DNA of 64,000 nucleotides from Owenia fusiformis (lineage: Eukaryota > Annelida > Polychaeta > Sabellida > Oweniidae). This document shows positions 38,601 to 50,200 of this stretch, one piece after another. The position numbers and the translations under genes were made by a program. The notes beneath the pieces are model-generated. The model saw only the letters and a list, made by a program, of their open reading frames with translations, was not told where the DNA came from and did not search any database. The stretch is from NCBI GenBank assembly GCA_903813345.2, contig CAIIXF020000004.1, positions 23,251,985 through 23,315,984 of the forward strand. The letters are read 5' to 3'. Within the stretch, counting starts at the first letter, position 1; every line of letters starts with the position of its first letter.

Positions 38601-41600
38601 TCAGGGGAAGGTTTGCATACGATGCAATTTGTACATGCAAGCTCATTTTTCACATATAAATTAATAAAGTCGATTCCTTGGGAAAATTCAAAACAAATAT
38701 TTTTTGCCTCATTTATGTCACGATCGCACCCCCCGACTGAAAACCTAAAATATTTTGGTGATTGCATCACCCCTCCCCCCGACTGAAAGCTGGCTACGGC
38801 CCTGGGGTTTTATCGAAAACTATATCGTCAACATTTTATCATTATGCGGAAAGTCCAATATGAAATCTTAAATGGTAAATATGTTGCATTTATGGAGGGA
38901 ATTCCACTGTAAACTATAATGTGAATGTTTGATATGAATACTTCCATACAACCATCAATATCCATTCTTTTGAAATAAGATGTTACAACAAAGGGAATAT
39001 TGAAAACTACAGTGGTAAGAGCATCTTTCTGACTGCTAATTATGTGTATCAACATTTTGATTGCACCTCAGCTGGAGATTAAATCTTATAATAATTTGAT
39101 AAAAGGGATTGTAATTTTCCCCAATTCGCTTATCTATGTTACAATCTGTATCTTGTTATATTGTGAGCGGTATGTGTTGATAAACCAAAAAGATATGTTT
39201 TTTGGATATCAACATTTAGAAAAAAGTGTAAGATACCATTCTATATATTTTCTTAGTGTTTAGCATAGGTAAGAATGGGGGATGGGCTGGCGGGGGTCCG
39301 TCTTTGAATAATTCCAAGGGGTTCATATATTATCACAATTTTGCTACAAAATCACTTGGAAAGTGCATGATTTGAAAGATTATTTGGCCAAGGCGTCCGC
39401 TATTAACATGAGTATGAATTTTATAAAAAAAATTACTTGAATCAAAATCGAAGAATTCATTGCCCCGTGTGTTCACCATTCACCCCGGGGGTTCACACTC
39501 GGCTCAGGTGGGGTAACTTTTTTACATTTGGTATGTCAAGCCAATGGACCCACATTTTAAGACAGATTTTTCCATTTTCTGGTATAAGAGTCGGTGTGGA
39601 AAATATGTTACCCCTTAATTGTGGTACGGCATTGGTCCCGGGGCATTGGTCTAGTTGTTACACATATCCTTCATTTGAGGTTGTTTATGATCATTTTACT
39701 CAAAGATCTGCCTTCTTCTCGGGGCATTCGATATTTCGAATGGCCTTGGTCTTATATTCTGGATATTTGGTACCCAGGGGTATGGCATTGGTTCTATATT
39801 TGGATGTTTGACATGGCATTGGTCTTGTGTTTGGACATTTGATATGGCTTTTTGGGGTTTATTTTAGTTTGTATGAGAACACATTTAATGCCACCCCCAA
39901 ATTACAAATCTACATCTATTCTCTCTATCCCAAAGGTGGATCGGAAGCATGAAAAACAGATGCAGACTCGGGACAGTTGCGAGGGGGGCTATAATGGAGA
40001 AATTCGTTTTGATTTTGAGTCTAACTGAAATATTTTGTCACAAATATTAATTAAATACGCAAATAGCCTGTTTTATTAAATGAGACTAGGGCAAAAAATC
40101 TATTCATTAAATCTAAAGCCTAGACGATATCTTCTGTAATCAAGGTGGTTTTGGTACACTTCCGCAATTATAAAAACAAAAACATAGACTTAGTTATTAA
40201 TCTTTTGTTATCATATCAGATTAAGTCAGTTTTGTCTCCGATTGTTATGCAGGTGTGTGTATCGACTCCAGTGAACAACATTAAGTGAATCAATCCTTGA
40301 AATTCCCAAATTCATTCCAAATTCTGGCCGTTAACTCCCCCCCCCTCCCCCATGTCTCTTAATTACATTTATTTTGCAAATGATATATAAATTATAGATT
40401 AAAATATTTCATTTTCGAATTGCACAAAGGGCAACATGTGAAGATAAAACCGCGATCCTAAAGCTACTTGCGAAACAAAGTGGTTTATGGTCCCCAATAT
40501 CATTATTATATTAATACCAATACAATGTACCTCTATGAATATCATAAATTCACTCCTTTTTAATATCAATAGTCAAACAAATTAAGTAGTATGCTACAGT
40601 TGGTTATCAATCGGAGTTCACGACCTATTGATTACTCTTTAATACAAAATTTAACCATTTTAGAATGGGTAACTCACACACCCCCCCCCCCCCGTCCATG
40701 TCCATGAAGTGCGTAGACTGACATAATAGTGCCATTTATTAATTAAACATCACTGATTTATGTTGAGACATTCAGTGCGATTATTTCATTTCTTTGTTCA
40801 AAAAGTTAAAGCACCAATTAAATACATATTTTTATCACACAAAAGGGGCAGAATACTTGACCTTGTATCAATTCATATCCCGATAATTCTTTACAAGGGA
40901 ATGTTTCTTATTAAAACATAAGCAGCGCCTAGGCGTCGATTGGGGGGGGGGGGTCAATCCGGTGTTCTCAGGCTATGTACATCCAAGTATCCTGTTTATG
41001 TAAAAACCTTACGTTCCCGAATCACAATCAGACAATTAATTAGTATATTTGCTGTGTCTAGCAATTGATCATAGAATTAGATGTTGCGAAAACTATGGGA
41101 ACTTGTACCTGTCTGTTTATGGATAGGCTGGGAAAGAACAGCAGAGAGAATGGTACATTCGATTGAATATGCTTGTTTTGCCCAATTGTGTATTAAAATG
41201 CCCCTCATTTATCATATGTATGGTCACAAGTTAAGTCGGCGATAATTTGTATTGACTTAACTTGAAACAAATTACTCCGAAATCCAAATACTCATCGAAA
41301 AGTAAGTTTATCTCAATGCGTCGATTAGCATTGCCTGTAACTGATTTATATTTTCAAAAGGCGGCATGAAATTGCCAAAATGTTTAAATAAGTCAATGCG
41401 TACATACAAAATAGTCTGTTTAATATTTGCTACATGTACTTGTTCCAAACAGTCTGCGAAAGAATGATTAAAAAATATATCAATTAAAAGTATCAGAGAA
41501 AATACTTGCAATCGTTAAAATACTGTATGTATTGCTATTGGTAATAAGGTTAGTTGTTTACACATAATTATGTTGTTCAGTGTGCCAAGAGCGTGTCAAG

Positions 41601-42311
41601 AGGTGTAAAGAGTTGAATTCATCGCGTGTCAAGAGGTGTAAATAATTGGCACGTCTAGAAACCCGGCGTGTAAAGACCAGTTTCTAGACGTGTCAAGAGT
41701 TGGAATCCCATATTTCACGCAGTGGAATGCCAACTGCCGAACACCATCCACAAAAAAACTGGAGACTAATAGTAACAATGTGTCACTACTTGTGCTGGTG
41801 ACATAAAAACATTAGAAACTGAATTTCTAAATTGATCTAATAAACTTCAAATGATACAATGAATTCGAAGAGTATACATGCAGTTGGACTGTTCAAAAAG
41901 TCCAATGGTTTAGTTCCTAAAGTGTTTAGATAAAACATACTTTTAATGATGCATTTTGTGTACACTTAACCCAACAATGGATATATGTATACGTATATAG
42001 TCATTAAATCCCACAATTTTCAATAAATGACTTTAACCTGCTGTGATAAGAAGTTCAATGGGTCCAAAAATATGATCCCCTAGATAATATGAAGTGTATT
42101 GAACTAATTAACTGAGAAAGTGACACCACTAAATAAAATGGCAAGTTGCGAGTCTCATTTGGGAGATAATGGGATACTACTTAGGATGAAGCTTCTCAAT
42201 TATTGCATCATGTGCCCCATGAATTTTCATTATACTAATTATTTAATGATTTTCATGCACTTTTATACAAATTACCCTTTTGTAAACAGGAGTCAAGTTA
42301 GGATTCAAATT
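38601..42311. other. Intergenic, repeat debris and homopolymers
   Basis: Long C runs occur at about 40336-40345 and 40680-40694 and a G run at 40944-40954. 39620-39850 carries weak repeats of 'tggcattggt' and 'tggatatttg'. 41585-41710 is a copy of the 'cgtgtcaagaggtg' repeat. No coding exon could be supported. Confidence 0.45.
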
Positions 42312-42960
42312 AGGCGAGGCAAATTGAAATTGGTGAGGCAAATTGAAATCGGTGAGGCAAATTGAAATAAGTGAGGCAAATTGAAATAGGTGAGGCGAAT
42401 TGAAATAAGTGAGGCAAATTGAAATAAGTCAGGCAAATTGAAATAGGTAAGGCAAATTGAAATAAGTGAGGCAAATTGAAATAAGTGAGGCAAATTGAAA
42501 TGGATGAGGTGAATTGAAATAAGTGAGGCAAATTGAAATAAATGAGGCAAACTGAAATGGATGAGGCGAATTAAAATGGGTGAGGCAAACTGAAATAGGG
42601 GAGGCAAATTGAAAAAGGTGAGGCAAATTGAAATAAGTGAGGCAAATTGAAATAAGTGAGGCAAATTGAAATGGATGAGGTGAATTGAAATAAGTGAGGC
42701 AAATTGAAATAAGTGAGGCAAACTGAAATGGATGAGGCAAATTGAAAAAGGTGAGGCAAATTGAAATAAGTGAGGCAAATTGAAATAAGTGACACAAATT
42801 GAAATAAGTGAGGCAAATTGAAATAGGTGAGGCGAATTGAAATAAGTGAGGCGAATTGAAATAAGTGAGGCAAATTGAAATGGATGAGGCGAATTAAAAT
42901 GGGTGAGGCAAATTGAAATAGGTGAGGCAAATTGAAATAGGTGAGGCAAATTTAAATGAT
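42312..42960. repeat. 19-bp satellite, about 34 units
   Basis: Unit 'tgaggcaaattgaaataag' with variants (ataggtgagg, tggatgagg, aaaaggtgagg). The unit has no stop on the minus strand in any phase. As 19 is not a multiple of three, all three minus frames stay open for 100-226 codons with a 19-residue period (HLFQFASLISICLTYFNLP). I take these frames as artefacts of the repeat. Confidence 0.97.
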
Positions 42961-43045
42961 GCATGTGATGCATATTGAAGTTCATGTAGTTTTTCTAAGC
43001 ACTTTTTAAAGTGTTTTTGGCCATTTTGGGGTCAAAGTTGTCAGA

Positions 43046-43520
43046 AGTGAACCCCCCTGGAATTTTACTCATTTATTCAGTGTCCAAACTGTAGCAGAAT
43101 TATAAGCAGAATGTTTGGCAGAATTGAACTTAGACACAGCATGAGACAATAAAGTACATGCAAACTGAAGCATAGAAAACACCATGCATACTGACAAGTC
43201 CTGATAAATGATAACCTAAGATTATGCTGAAGTCCATGCAAATTGTACCTACAGTATACTCTTACAGTGTATAACCCAGTTGTTTAGTAATTAGTGTCTA
43301 CATTTTACATTTATGTCTACTCAGACCCCTAACCACCATTTTCGCTTAAATTCTCAAAGTTCACCCATTTCTACATTTTTGGGGAAGTTGAAATTGGCAT
43401 AAATCTGTTCAAAATTGCCTGGCATATCAAAATCAAATTTTAACTCCATTGCACAAGCCCCCTCCCCTCCGAGAAAATTGGATGAAACCAGGCTATGGGC
43501 CCGGCTATGGGCCTGTTTCA
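43046..43520. repeat. Fragments of the 'ggctacgggcc' MITE family
   Basis: 'agtgaacccccctggaatttt' near 43046 and 'ggctatgggcccggctatgggcctg' near 43491-43515 match the body and end of the MITE family, separated by unrelated sequence. Confidence 0.45.
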
Positions 43521-43836
43521 GATCTGTAATCTTAGATCCACATTGAAATTAGTTTGACTAATAAACCAGCATAAACCCATAACTTTCAGTACCCCCCCCC
43601 CCCCTATAAATACTTTTATAGAGTGCAATAGCACTGGTGTCAGGTGAGGTCACGGTGTCCTTAACATCCTAGTTCTAAAAGGCATATATGAACTCAAGTA
43701 ACAACAAAACAAAGACAGAATGAACCTTGTACATTTCTCAACTATAACAGCACTAACCTTATTTGATACTCAGCATCAACTAGCCCTCTACTGTAGTGTA
43801 AACTGTAAAAAAAACTTTTAAATGAATTTCACTTAC

Positions 43837-43990
43837 CATTTACCAACACTGCGATTCACTCATGATGAGTCTACTATCGTAACCTTTGATTTCATCCAGT
43901 ACACGTAGATTTCTTTTTCTTATTGTCCTGCGTAGTTATCAGATAATCAGCATTAGTCTTAATTCTAAATAAACAGCTGGCACTTTTAGA
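43837..43990 (-). other. Possible 5' UTR exon, head-to-head with BRCC3
   Basis: On the minus strand a GGTAAATG|GTAAGTG donor at 43836 ends a stretch with only a short upstream frame (ATG AGT GAA ... TAA). The DUF229 coding exon 1 has a UTR acceptor at 34462, so this could be its distant leader exon. The end at 43990 is a guess. Confidence 0.25.
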
Positions 43991-44063
43991 CTTTTGGACT
44001 TTGGCGCTGGTTCAACTTGGAGCTCTTCAAAATCTTCAAAATTGGAGGAGATAATTTAATTGA

Positions 44064-44071
44064 ACTTCCGG
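44064..44071. promoter_or_regulatory. ETS-type site in the BRCC3 promoter
   Basis: ACTTCCGG (ETS/GABP core, CCGGAAGT on the other strand) lies 53 bases upstream of the BRCC3 start codon, with no TATA box. This is common in housekeeping and bidirectional promoters. Confidence 0.35.
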
Positions 44072-44123
44072 TTGAAAAATAGAGAAAATAATTTTCGTAA
44101 TTATTATTGTTTATTTCAATACA

Positions 44124-44228
44124 ATGGCTGTTTCGAGCGTCCATTTACAGTCTGATGCATATTTAGTATGCCTTACACACGCTTTGTCAACGGAAAGGGA
44201 AGAAATAATGGGGCTACTTATTGGAGAG
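44124..44228 (+). CDS. BRCC3: BRCC3 exon 1
   Basis: 35 codons, ATG in 'acaATGG', donor GAG|GTTAGT, phase 0. Contains the catalytic Glu27 and the VHLQSDAYLVCLTHALSTE N-terminus typical of BRCC36. Confidence 0.92.
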
Positions 44229-47200
44229 GTTAGTTTTATAATTCTTTTCAGTTTTTTTTTAGGATTCCTGCATCAGTTCTATTCCCATGGCACAAGCACA
44301 GGCCAAAAACTTCCCGGTAAAATAGTGTATTAAAATTGTATTTATTCTCTCCCTGGAGAAAGAGCAGACCAAAAACCACTATCCCAATAAAAGTCAGAAA
44401 TTTTTTTTTTATTTATCCTTGCCCTTCCACCTTCAGCTGTCATATTCTTTTCATTTGTTCATTTGCTAATGGTTAAAAATGCATGAAATCTAAGTCTATC
44501 AATAAATTATTATATGTAGATAGCTGAAATGGGTCATTTGTTTGTGCGACACTAAAAATTCATTGCTCACCTTCCGTTAGTATATTGTTTCAAATAGATA
44601 AATAAATATGTTTTGAGCAAAGATAAAGAGAGAAAGATAAAGACTGACAGCAAGGAGAAACAAGGCATTAACATGCAAAATGTCACTACCTGCCATTTTT
44701 TACAGACACCGACCATTGAACCCTGACTTCTGAACTCTGTCCAAAAAAATTGGAGACTATAATAATATGTCACCACTTCTGGTCACCTGTTGGTGAAATA
44801 ATGACTCACCATTATCAAACTCTAATATGTTTGGACATAGCTTTTGGGTCTGTTTTTTCTGGAGATAATGGTCAGGCCACAGGCTGCCACTGTTCTTCCA
44901 CCCAGATGGGCCACTGTAGATGTCCACTGTTGAGATACGTTCCTTTGTTTCCTCCCCTTCAGTATTATTGAATATTGAATCGTAACATGATTCATTGGTT
45001 TTGAAATAGACTCTATTTATTTGCATATTGTTATTTTGGGGGGAGCGAATGTTGAATTTTTTTCCGTTTTCTAAAAAATTCCTGGTTAGAACCCTGTTTC
45101 TATATATCTGTAATGATAGCAATTCACTCTCAAGTAACTAAAGGTAGTTTCATATGTTTATTGTTCAAACATTTTAATGGCTCCCTAGTCTGCTAGTAAG
45201 AGTGCCATCTTATTTTCAGGTACACAGAAACTCATTCAAATATATAAATTATACTTAGATTGTTTGTTGAAAGTTCAAAATATTCTACAATGTTTTAAAG
45301 TTATGAAAATTCAGTGACACTGACCTATTTTAAAAGTACAAAAATGTTGTCACTTTATTTTCTTTTTAATATCTAAAATATTTCTTAATTTAGATAAATG
45401 AAATGTAACATTATTTCTTGCTATAGCCCTTACAAAGTTGTGATATTACATGTATATGTAAAACATATTATATATAATGCAAAATAAAATAGTTTAAACC
45501 TTTTAAAATATTTTATAATCAGTTAAAATTAAGTCTAATTTGAAAATTAAGATTTTAGTTAAAATTAAAATATTAAAGTATTTTAATATTATTTTTAGAT
45601 TGATGAAAATAGGGTGTCTCACGTGTCAGCCGTAGTGGTGTTACGTCGATCAGATAAACAGCCGGACAGAGTTGAGATCTCACCTGAACAACTCTCAGCT
45701 GCAGCAAGTCAAGCAGAGGTGAAAATTCATATAGAAAAAAATCATGGTCTATAATATTCATAATTTCTAAGATAAATGTATTAAACTTGCATTTATTTAT
45801 TTATGTGGATATTATTTCTAATTGGATACTTTATATTTTACATTCATTAGAGATATCAATATCTTTCTCTAATAGAATATGTGATCCCTATCTAATGTTT
45901 GATTGTCAGATCTCTAGCCACTATCCAACGCTTAAATGTAAGAGCTTGTTCCAATGCTTATAAAATGCATCTCTAGCCAATGTCAAAGTGTTACATCTCT
46001 AGCTAAGGTACGGTGTAATATCAGATATTTAGCTAATGTTAATATGTCAAGGAACAAAATGTGTAAATGAAGTCTCACTTTTGATCTTCATAGTATTTTT
46101 GATAGGATTTTCAACCATACGCCATCTTTTAATCAAAGAGTTATTTAAAACATACACTTTGTGAAAAGTGGTAATTCACTTCTTTTGATCTCTGAATTCA
46201 AAATGCTGTTTTCTATGCAAGATATGTTTTTTACTTCAGTATTGACCCAATTAAAATTAAAGTTTTTATCATACTTGATTGAGTGTGTAACATGTCTCAA
46301 ATAATATTTTGTCCTTTTTCCTTCAAAAATAGGCCCATTGTCTGTTTAAATATTTCATCTCTAACCCAATTCTTACTGTTTGATCTTAGATGTAATATCT
46401 TTAGCTAAGACTGAATGAAATAGGATTCAAATATATTTTGCTATAATTACAGATGTTGGGGCAGGAATTGAAACGACCAATGAGAGTCCTCGGATGGTAC
46501 CACTCCCATCCTCACATTACAGTATGGCCTTCACATGTTGGTATGTAGTTCAGATGCACGATGTGCTTAAAATACACTTTATTTAAGATATAAAAAATCC
46601 TGTATCATTCTTTATTTGAAATTTAAAAGCAGCTACCCGCACACACAATGCACGAAGGCAGAGCCATATTACATTATCATAGTGGGTCAGTTCATGCAAT
46701 CATGCATGCATGCTTTTAAATCCAATGAAGAATGATACAGGGTCTTTCATTACAATCACTCCTTTATAAAAAATGGCATCGTTTATTTTATGATACCACA
46801 ATGCACTGGGATGACATCACAATTTTACCAAATATGGCATTGCTCAGCATCTTGATTCATCCAAGGTACATCAGACATATACGCTTACTTTACTAAGATA
46901 TGATTTATTTTTGTATATACGCTTACTTTACTAATGCCTCGGTCACATTTGCTCCGATTTTCACTACGGCGCCCGGCCGATCGGGCGCCGGCTGATGGAT
47001 CGGAGCAAATGTGACCCAGGCATAAGACATAATTTATTTTTGTATATACATGTATGCCAAAACTTATACAGTAAAGTGATCTGACAATTTTTAGCAAAAT
47101 GCGTGTTTCTCACAACAGTCATTCATTTGCATTATTCACATTTTCAAACTTATATACTCCAATAGTTCCATGAACTTCAAATTGAAAACAAAATTTATAA

Positions 47201-50200
47201 TTCCAGTGACCAACATCATATGAGTAAAATATTTGGTAGGTAAACCAAACTTTTTTAGTAAAAAATGTCAAATTGAAACCAAAATTGAAACCATCTCATT
47301 TTTGGCTCTTTTTTCCTCTCAATGTTTTACATTTAGACTAAAATGTATGCTAAAACATGTTTACGTATTATTTGTAGATTGTAGGACACAAGCAATGTAC
47401 CAGATGTTGGACGAAGGCTTCATAGGGCTTATCTTCAGTGTGTTCAATGATGATAAAAATTCAAAAGTAAGTGGGATAATTTTAGTCATATAGTCTTGCT
47501 CAAAGACTGTATCCACCCCCCCTCCCGTCACATTCACTCTCTTTACCTGGCAATATACCTGGAGAGAAGGATAAAGGGGGTGGGAGTACAGGGTCTTTTA
47601 AGCAAGACTATTAGTCATATGATTTTTATGTAGTGAGGATTTTGTAAAAGAATTGCAACATTTTTGGATTTAAGTCATGTATGTCATCCAAAATATCCAT
47701 GTTTTATCAAATTGCTCTTGAATCAACTCTGCTTGGAGTGAATTTGCTGTTTTATGGCCAACTCAATGAAGCATGAATACTTAAAGGAGTTATGAATTGG
47801 CCATGAAAAAGCAATCAAATTGTCAGTTGTCATAGTTGAATTCACAAATACTACCTTGGAGTGTGATTTTATTTTACACTTTTTTGAGTTAGATATAATT
47901 CGTAAATCTTGCTTTATCCAATCAGAATGCAGTCAATCAAAGGCATCTGCCCAATGAATATTAACAGTCACTGAATTTCCTGTTTTCATAAGAACCTGGC
48001 ATTTATTTCATATTGAAACTCTCATTTAAATGCCATGACAGCTACTTTTGTGCTCTTACCCAAGTGGTAAATGCACATTATACATGTAAAAGATTCTGTC
48101 AGAATTTCTTTATGAGGCGAAAATTCATTTTTACAGAGTGTTATGTACACTCTCCTGCATAAGTTTGACAACCAAATTTTTTCATTAGACAGCATAGCAA
48201 ATTTTTTCCTGGTTAAAACAGTATATGGAAATGTATGACTTTGATGAATTTTTTTAATTCCTAAATATAAACATGCTTGATAAGTGATTAAAAATGAGAC
48301 TTCCAGTTGTCAACATTATGGAGGGGGGCCAGGGGGGGTGTATCAGGTGAAACTTTCTGAAACGAAAACTTTATTTTTGTGTGTTGATATAATTAAGAAT
48401 TTTGTTTTTATTTTAGAAATCCACGTGTCAGGTCACATGTTTCCAGTCAACCAATCAGAGTCCAGAAGGAGAACCTCCGCAGTAAGTCCTATTTTACCCA
48501 AGAGGGGGAATACCCCAGAATTCATTGCTGAAACCATTTCCATATAAATATGAACCCTCTTTACTGGTAGACAGGTTCAACTATGAATTCTGGGAAATTA
48601 TCTTTGAAGTTTTCATAAAAGCTAATAAAACTACATACATTAAAGAAACAATTAATTATGTCAATCTCTAAATCTCTGGGGCTTTCCTCCTCTTAAATTA
48701 GAAGTAGAAATACAGCTCCTCAGACTCTTTCACTTCTTCCTCTTCCATTGTATTAAACATCACTTGTTGTCTGTTTCACTTAAAGCTGAAAAGTAAAATT
48801 GATTCGATATATATTTGAGAAATAGTTATTTTTGGGAGCTCTATTTTTATGGGGGGGGGAGTTACTCGATATATAAAGGAGATTATTTGGGACAGAAAAA
48901 GAAATTGTCATTAAATATCCTTAATTTATTTTCTTGATTTGTCAATTTTTCATATGAAGATGAAAAATTTATTGATAACAATTTATTTATCAACTTACCC
49001 ATCTTGATTTGAATTTGCTACTATTTAGACTTTACCCACGATATGCTTACATATTGACTTTACATAGTTAACAAAATAAACTTGTGAGAATGTCTCAAAA
49101 GTAACTACTTTGTGCCAATTTTTAGTATTTTTTGACCAATGTATTACTGTTACTTACTTGAACATTACTACCAATTCATCTCAAACTCTAATGTTGTTTC
49201 AGTTTCATCCTGGTGCTTCCATTGTAACTTGATGATTTCAGGTTCTCCTGTTTCTCTATATCTTTTCCATGTAGCATTTACATGCTCCATATCCACACTC
49301 CTCACATCAATTACTAAAGAGTGTGGTAATTCAGTCTCAGTAACATTGCAAATGCATGTTGGATCTAATAGTTTCTCCCACCAGCTACAATCACTGGTAT
49401 GTCTCACATGTTGTATCATCCAGAGTAACATTACATGTGTGGGCAGTGAGTATTCATAATATAGTACAATCTTCCTATGTGGATAGATTATGTCTGGTAT
49501 TTTCATAAGAATAAGTCCTTTTATCCTAAATGTATTCTGATGATAATCAATTGCATCAGTGTCCATATACATGTACTTGACAGCCTCAATGAAACATTCC
49601 CCTACTTGAGTAGACTGGCATTGCTGCTGGTGTTGCAACAGTAATGTTCTCAGAGCATAAGATGAAGGAAGCCAGTATTTATTTATATCCATATTATCAA
49701 GTAGATGAGCTGCATACTTGAATAGTAACAATAGTTGCTGATGGGGAGGTGTAAGTTGGTGGATGTTGTCATCAGGAGGATCTACCACAGACTCCATCCA
49801 ATGACTCACTGGGCAATCATCACCTTTATAGTCCTTAATAACCAGGACACTTCTCCCTAGCCTGTGTGACTTCTGCTTTATACAAAAGCAAAGGTCAATA
49901 TCTACAGTACATACTGGTCCACCAACACGTAGCCAAATACTTGGTCCGTGTAAGTATCCAAAGCCCCCCCTATGTAGACTTATGTCACCATGGTTGTATT
50001 CAGCATTGGTATCTCTTTTATGATCTCTAATTCCAATAAACTTGACATCATCCATGTTCTGAAGAGTGTTCACTACAGTGTCCAAGAGCAGAGGTTTAAT
50101 CAGATCGTATTCAATGTAGCTTTCACCTTCATGCTCCTTTATGCAGTTATCAGGTAGGGAATGCTTTAAAGACTCGCGCTTGACTTTAATGTGATAGACC

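Noticed and set aside
39437-39842. 124- and 82-codon plus-strand frames
   Set aside because: They overlap each other in different frames across weakly repetitive 'tggcattggt' sequence; no splice or start support.
42305-42985. 226-codon and overlapping 73-122-codon frames
   Set aside because: All are frames of the 19-bp satellite.
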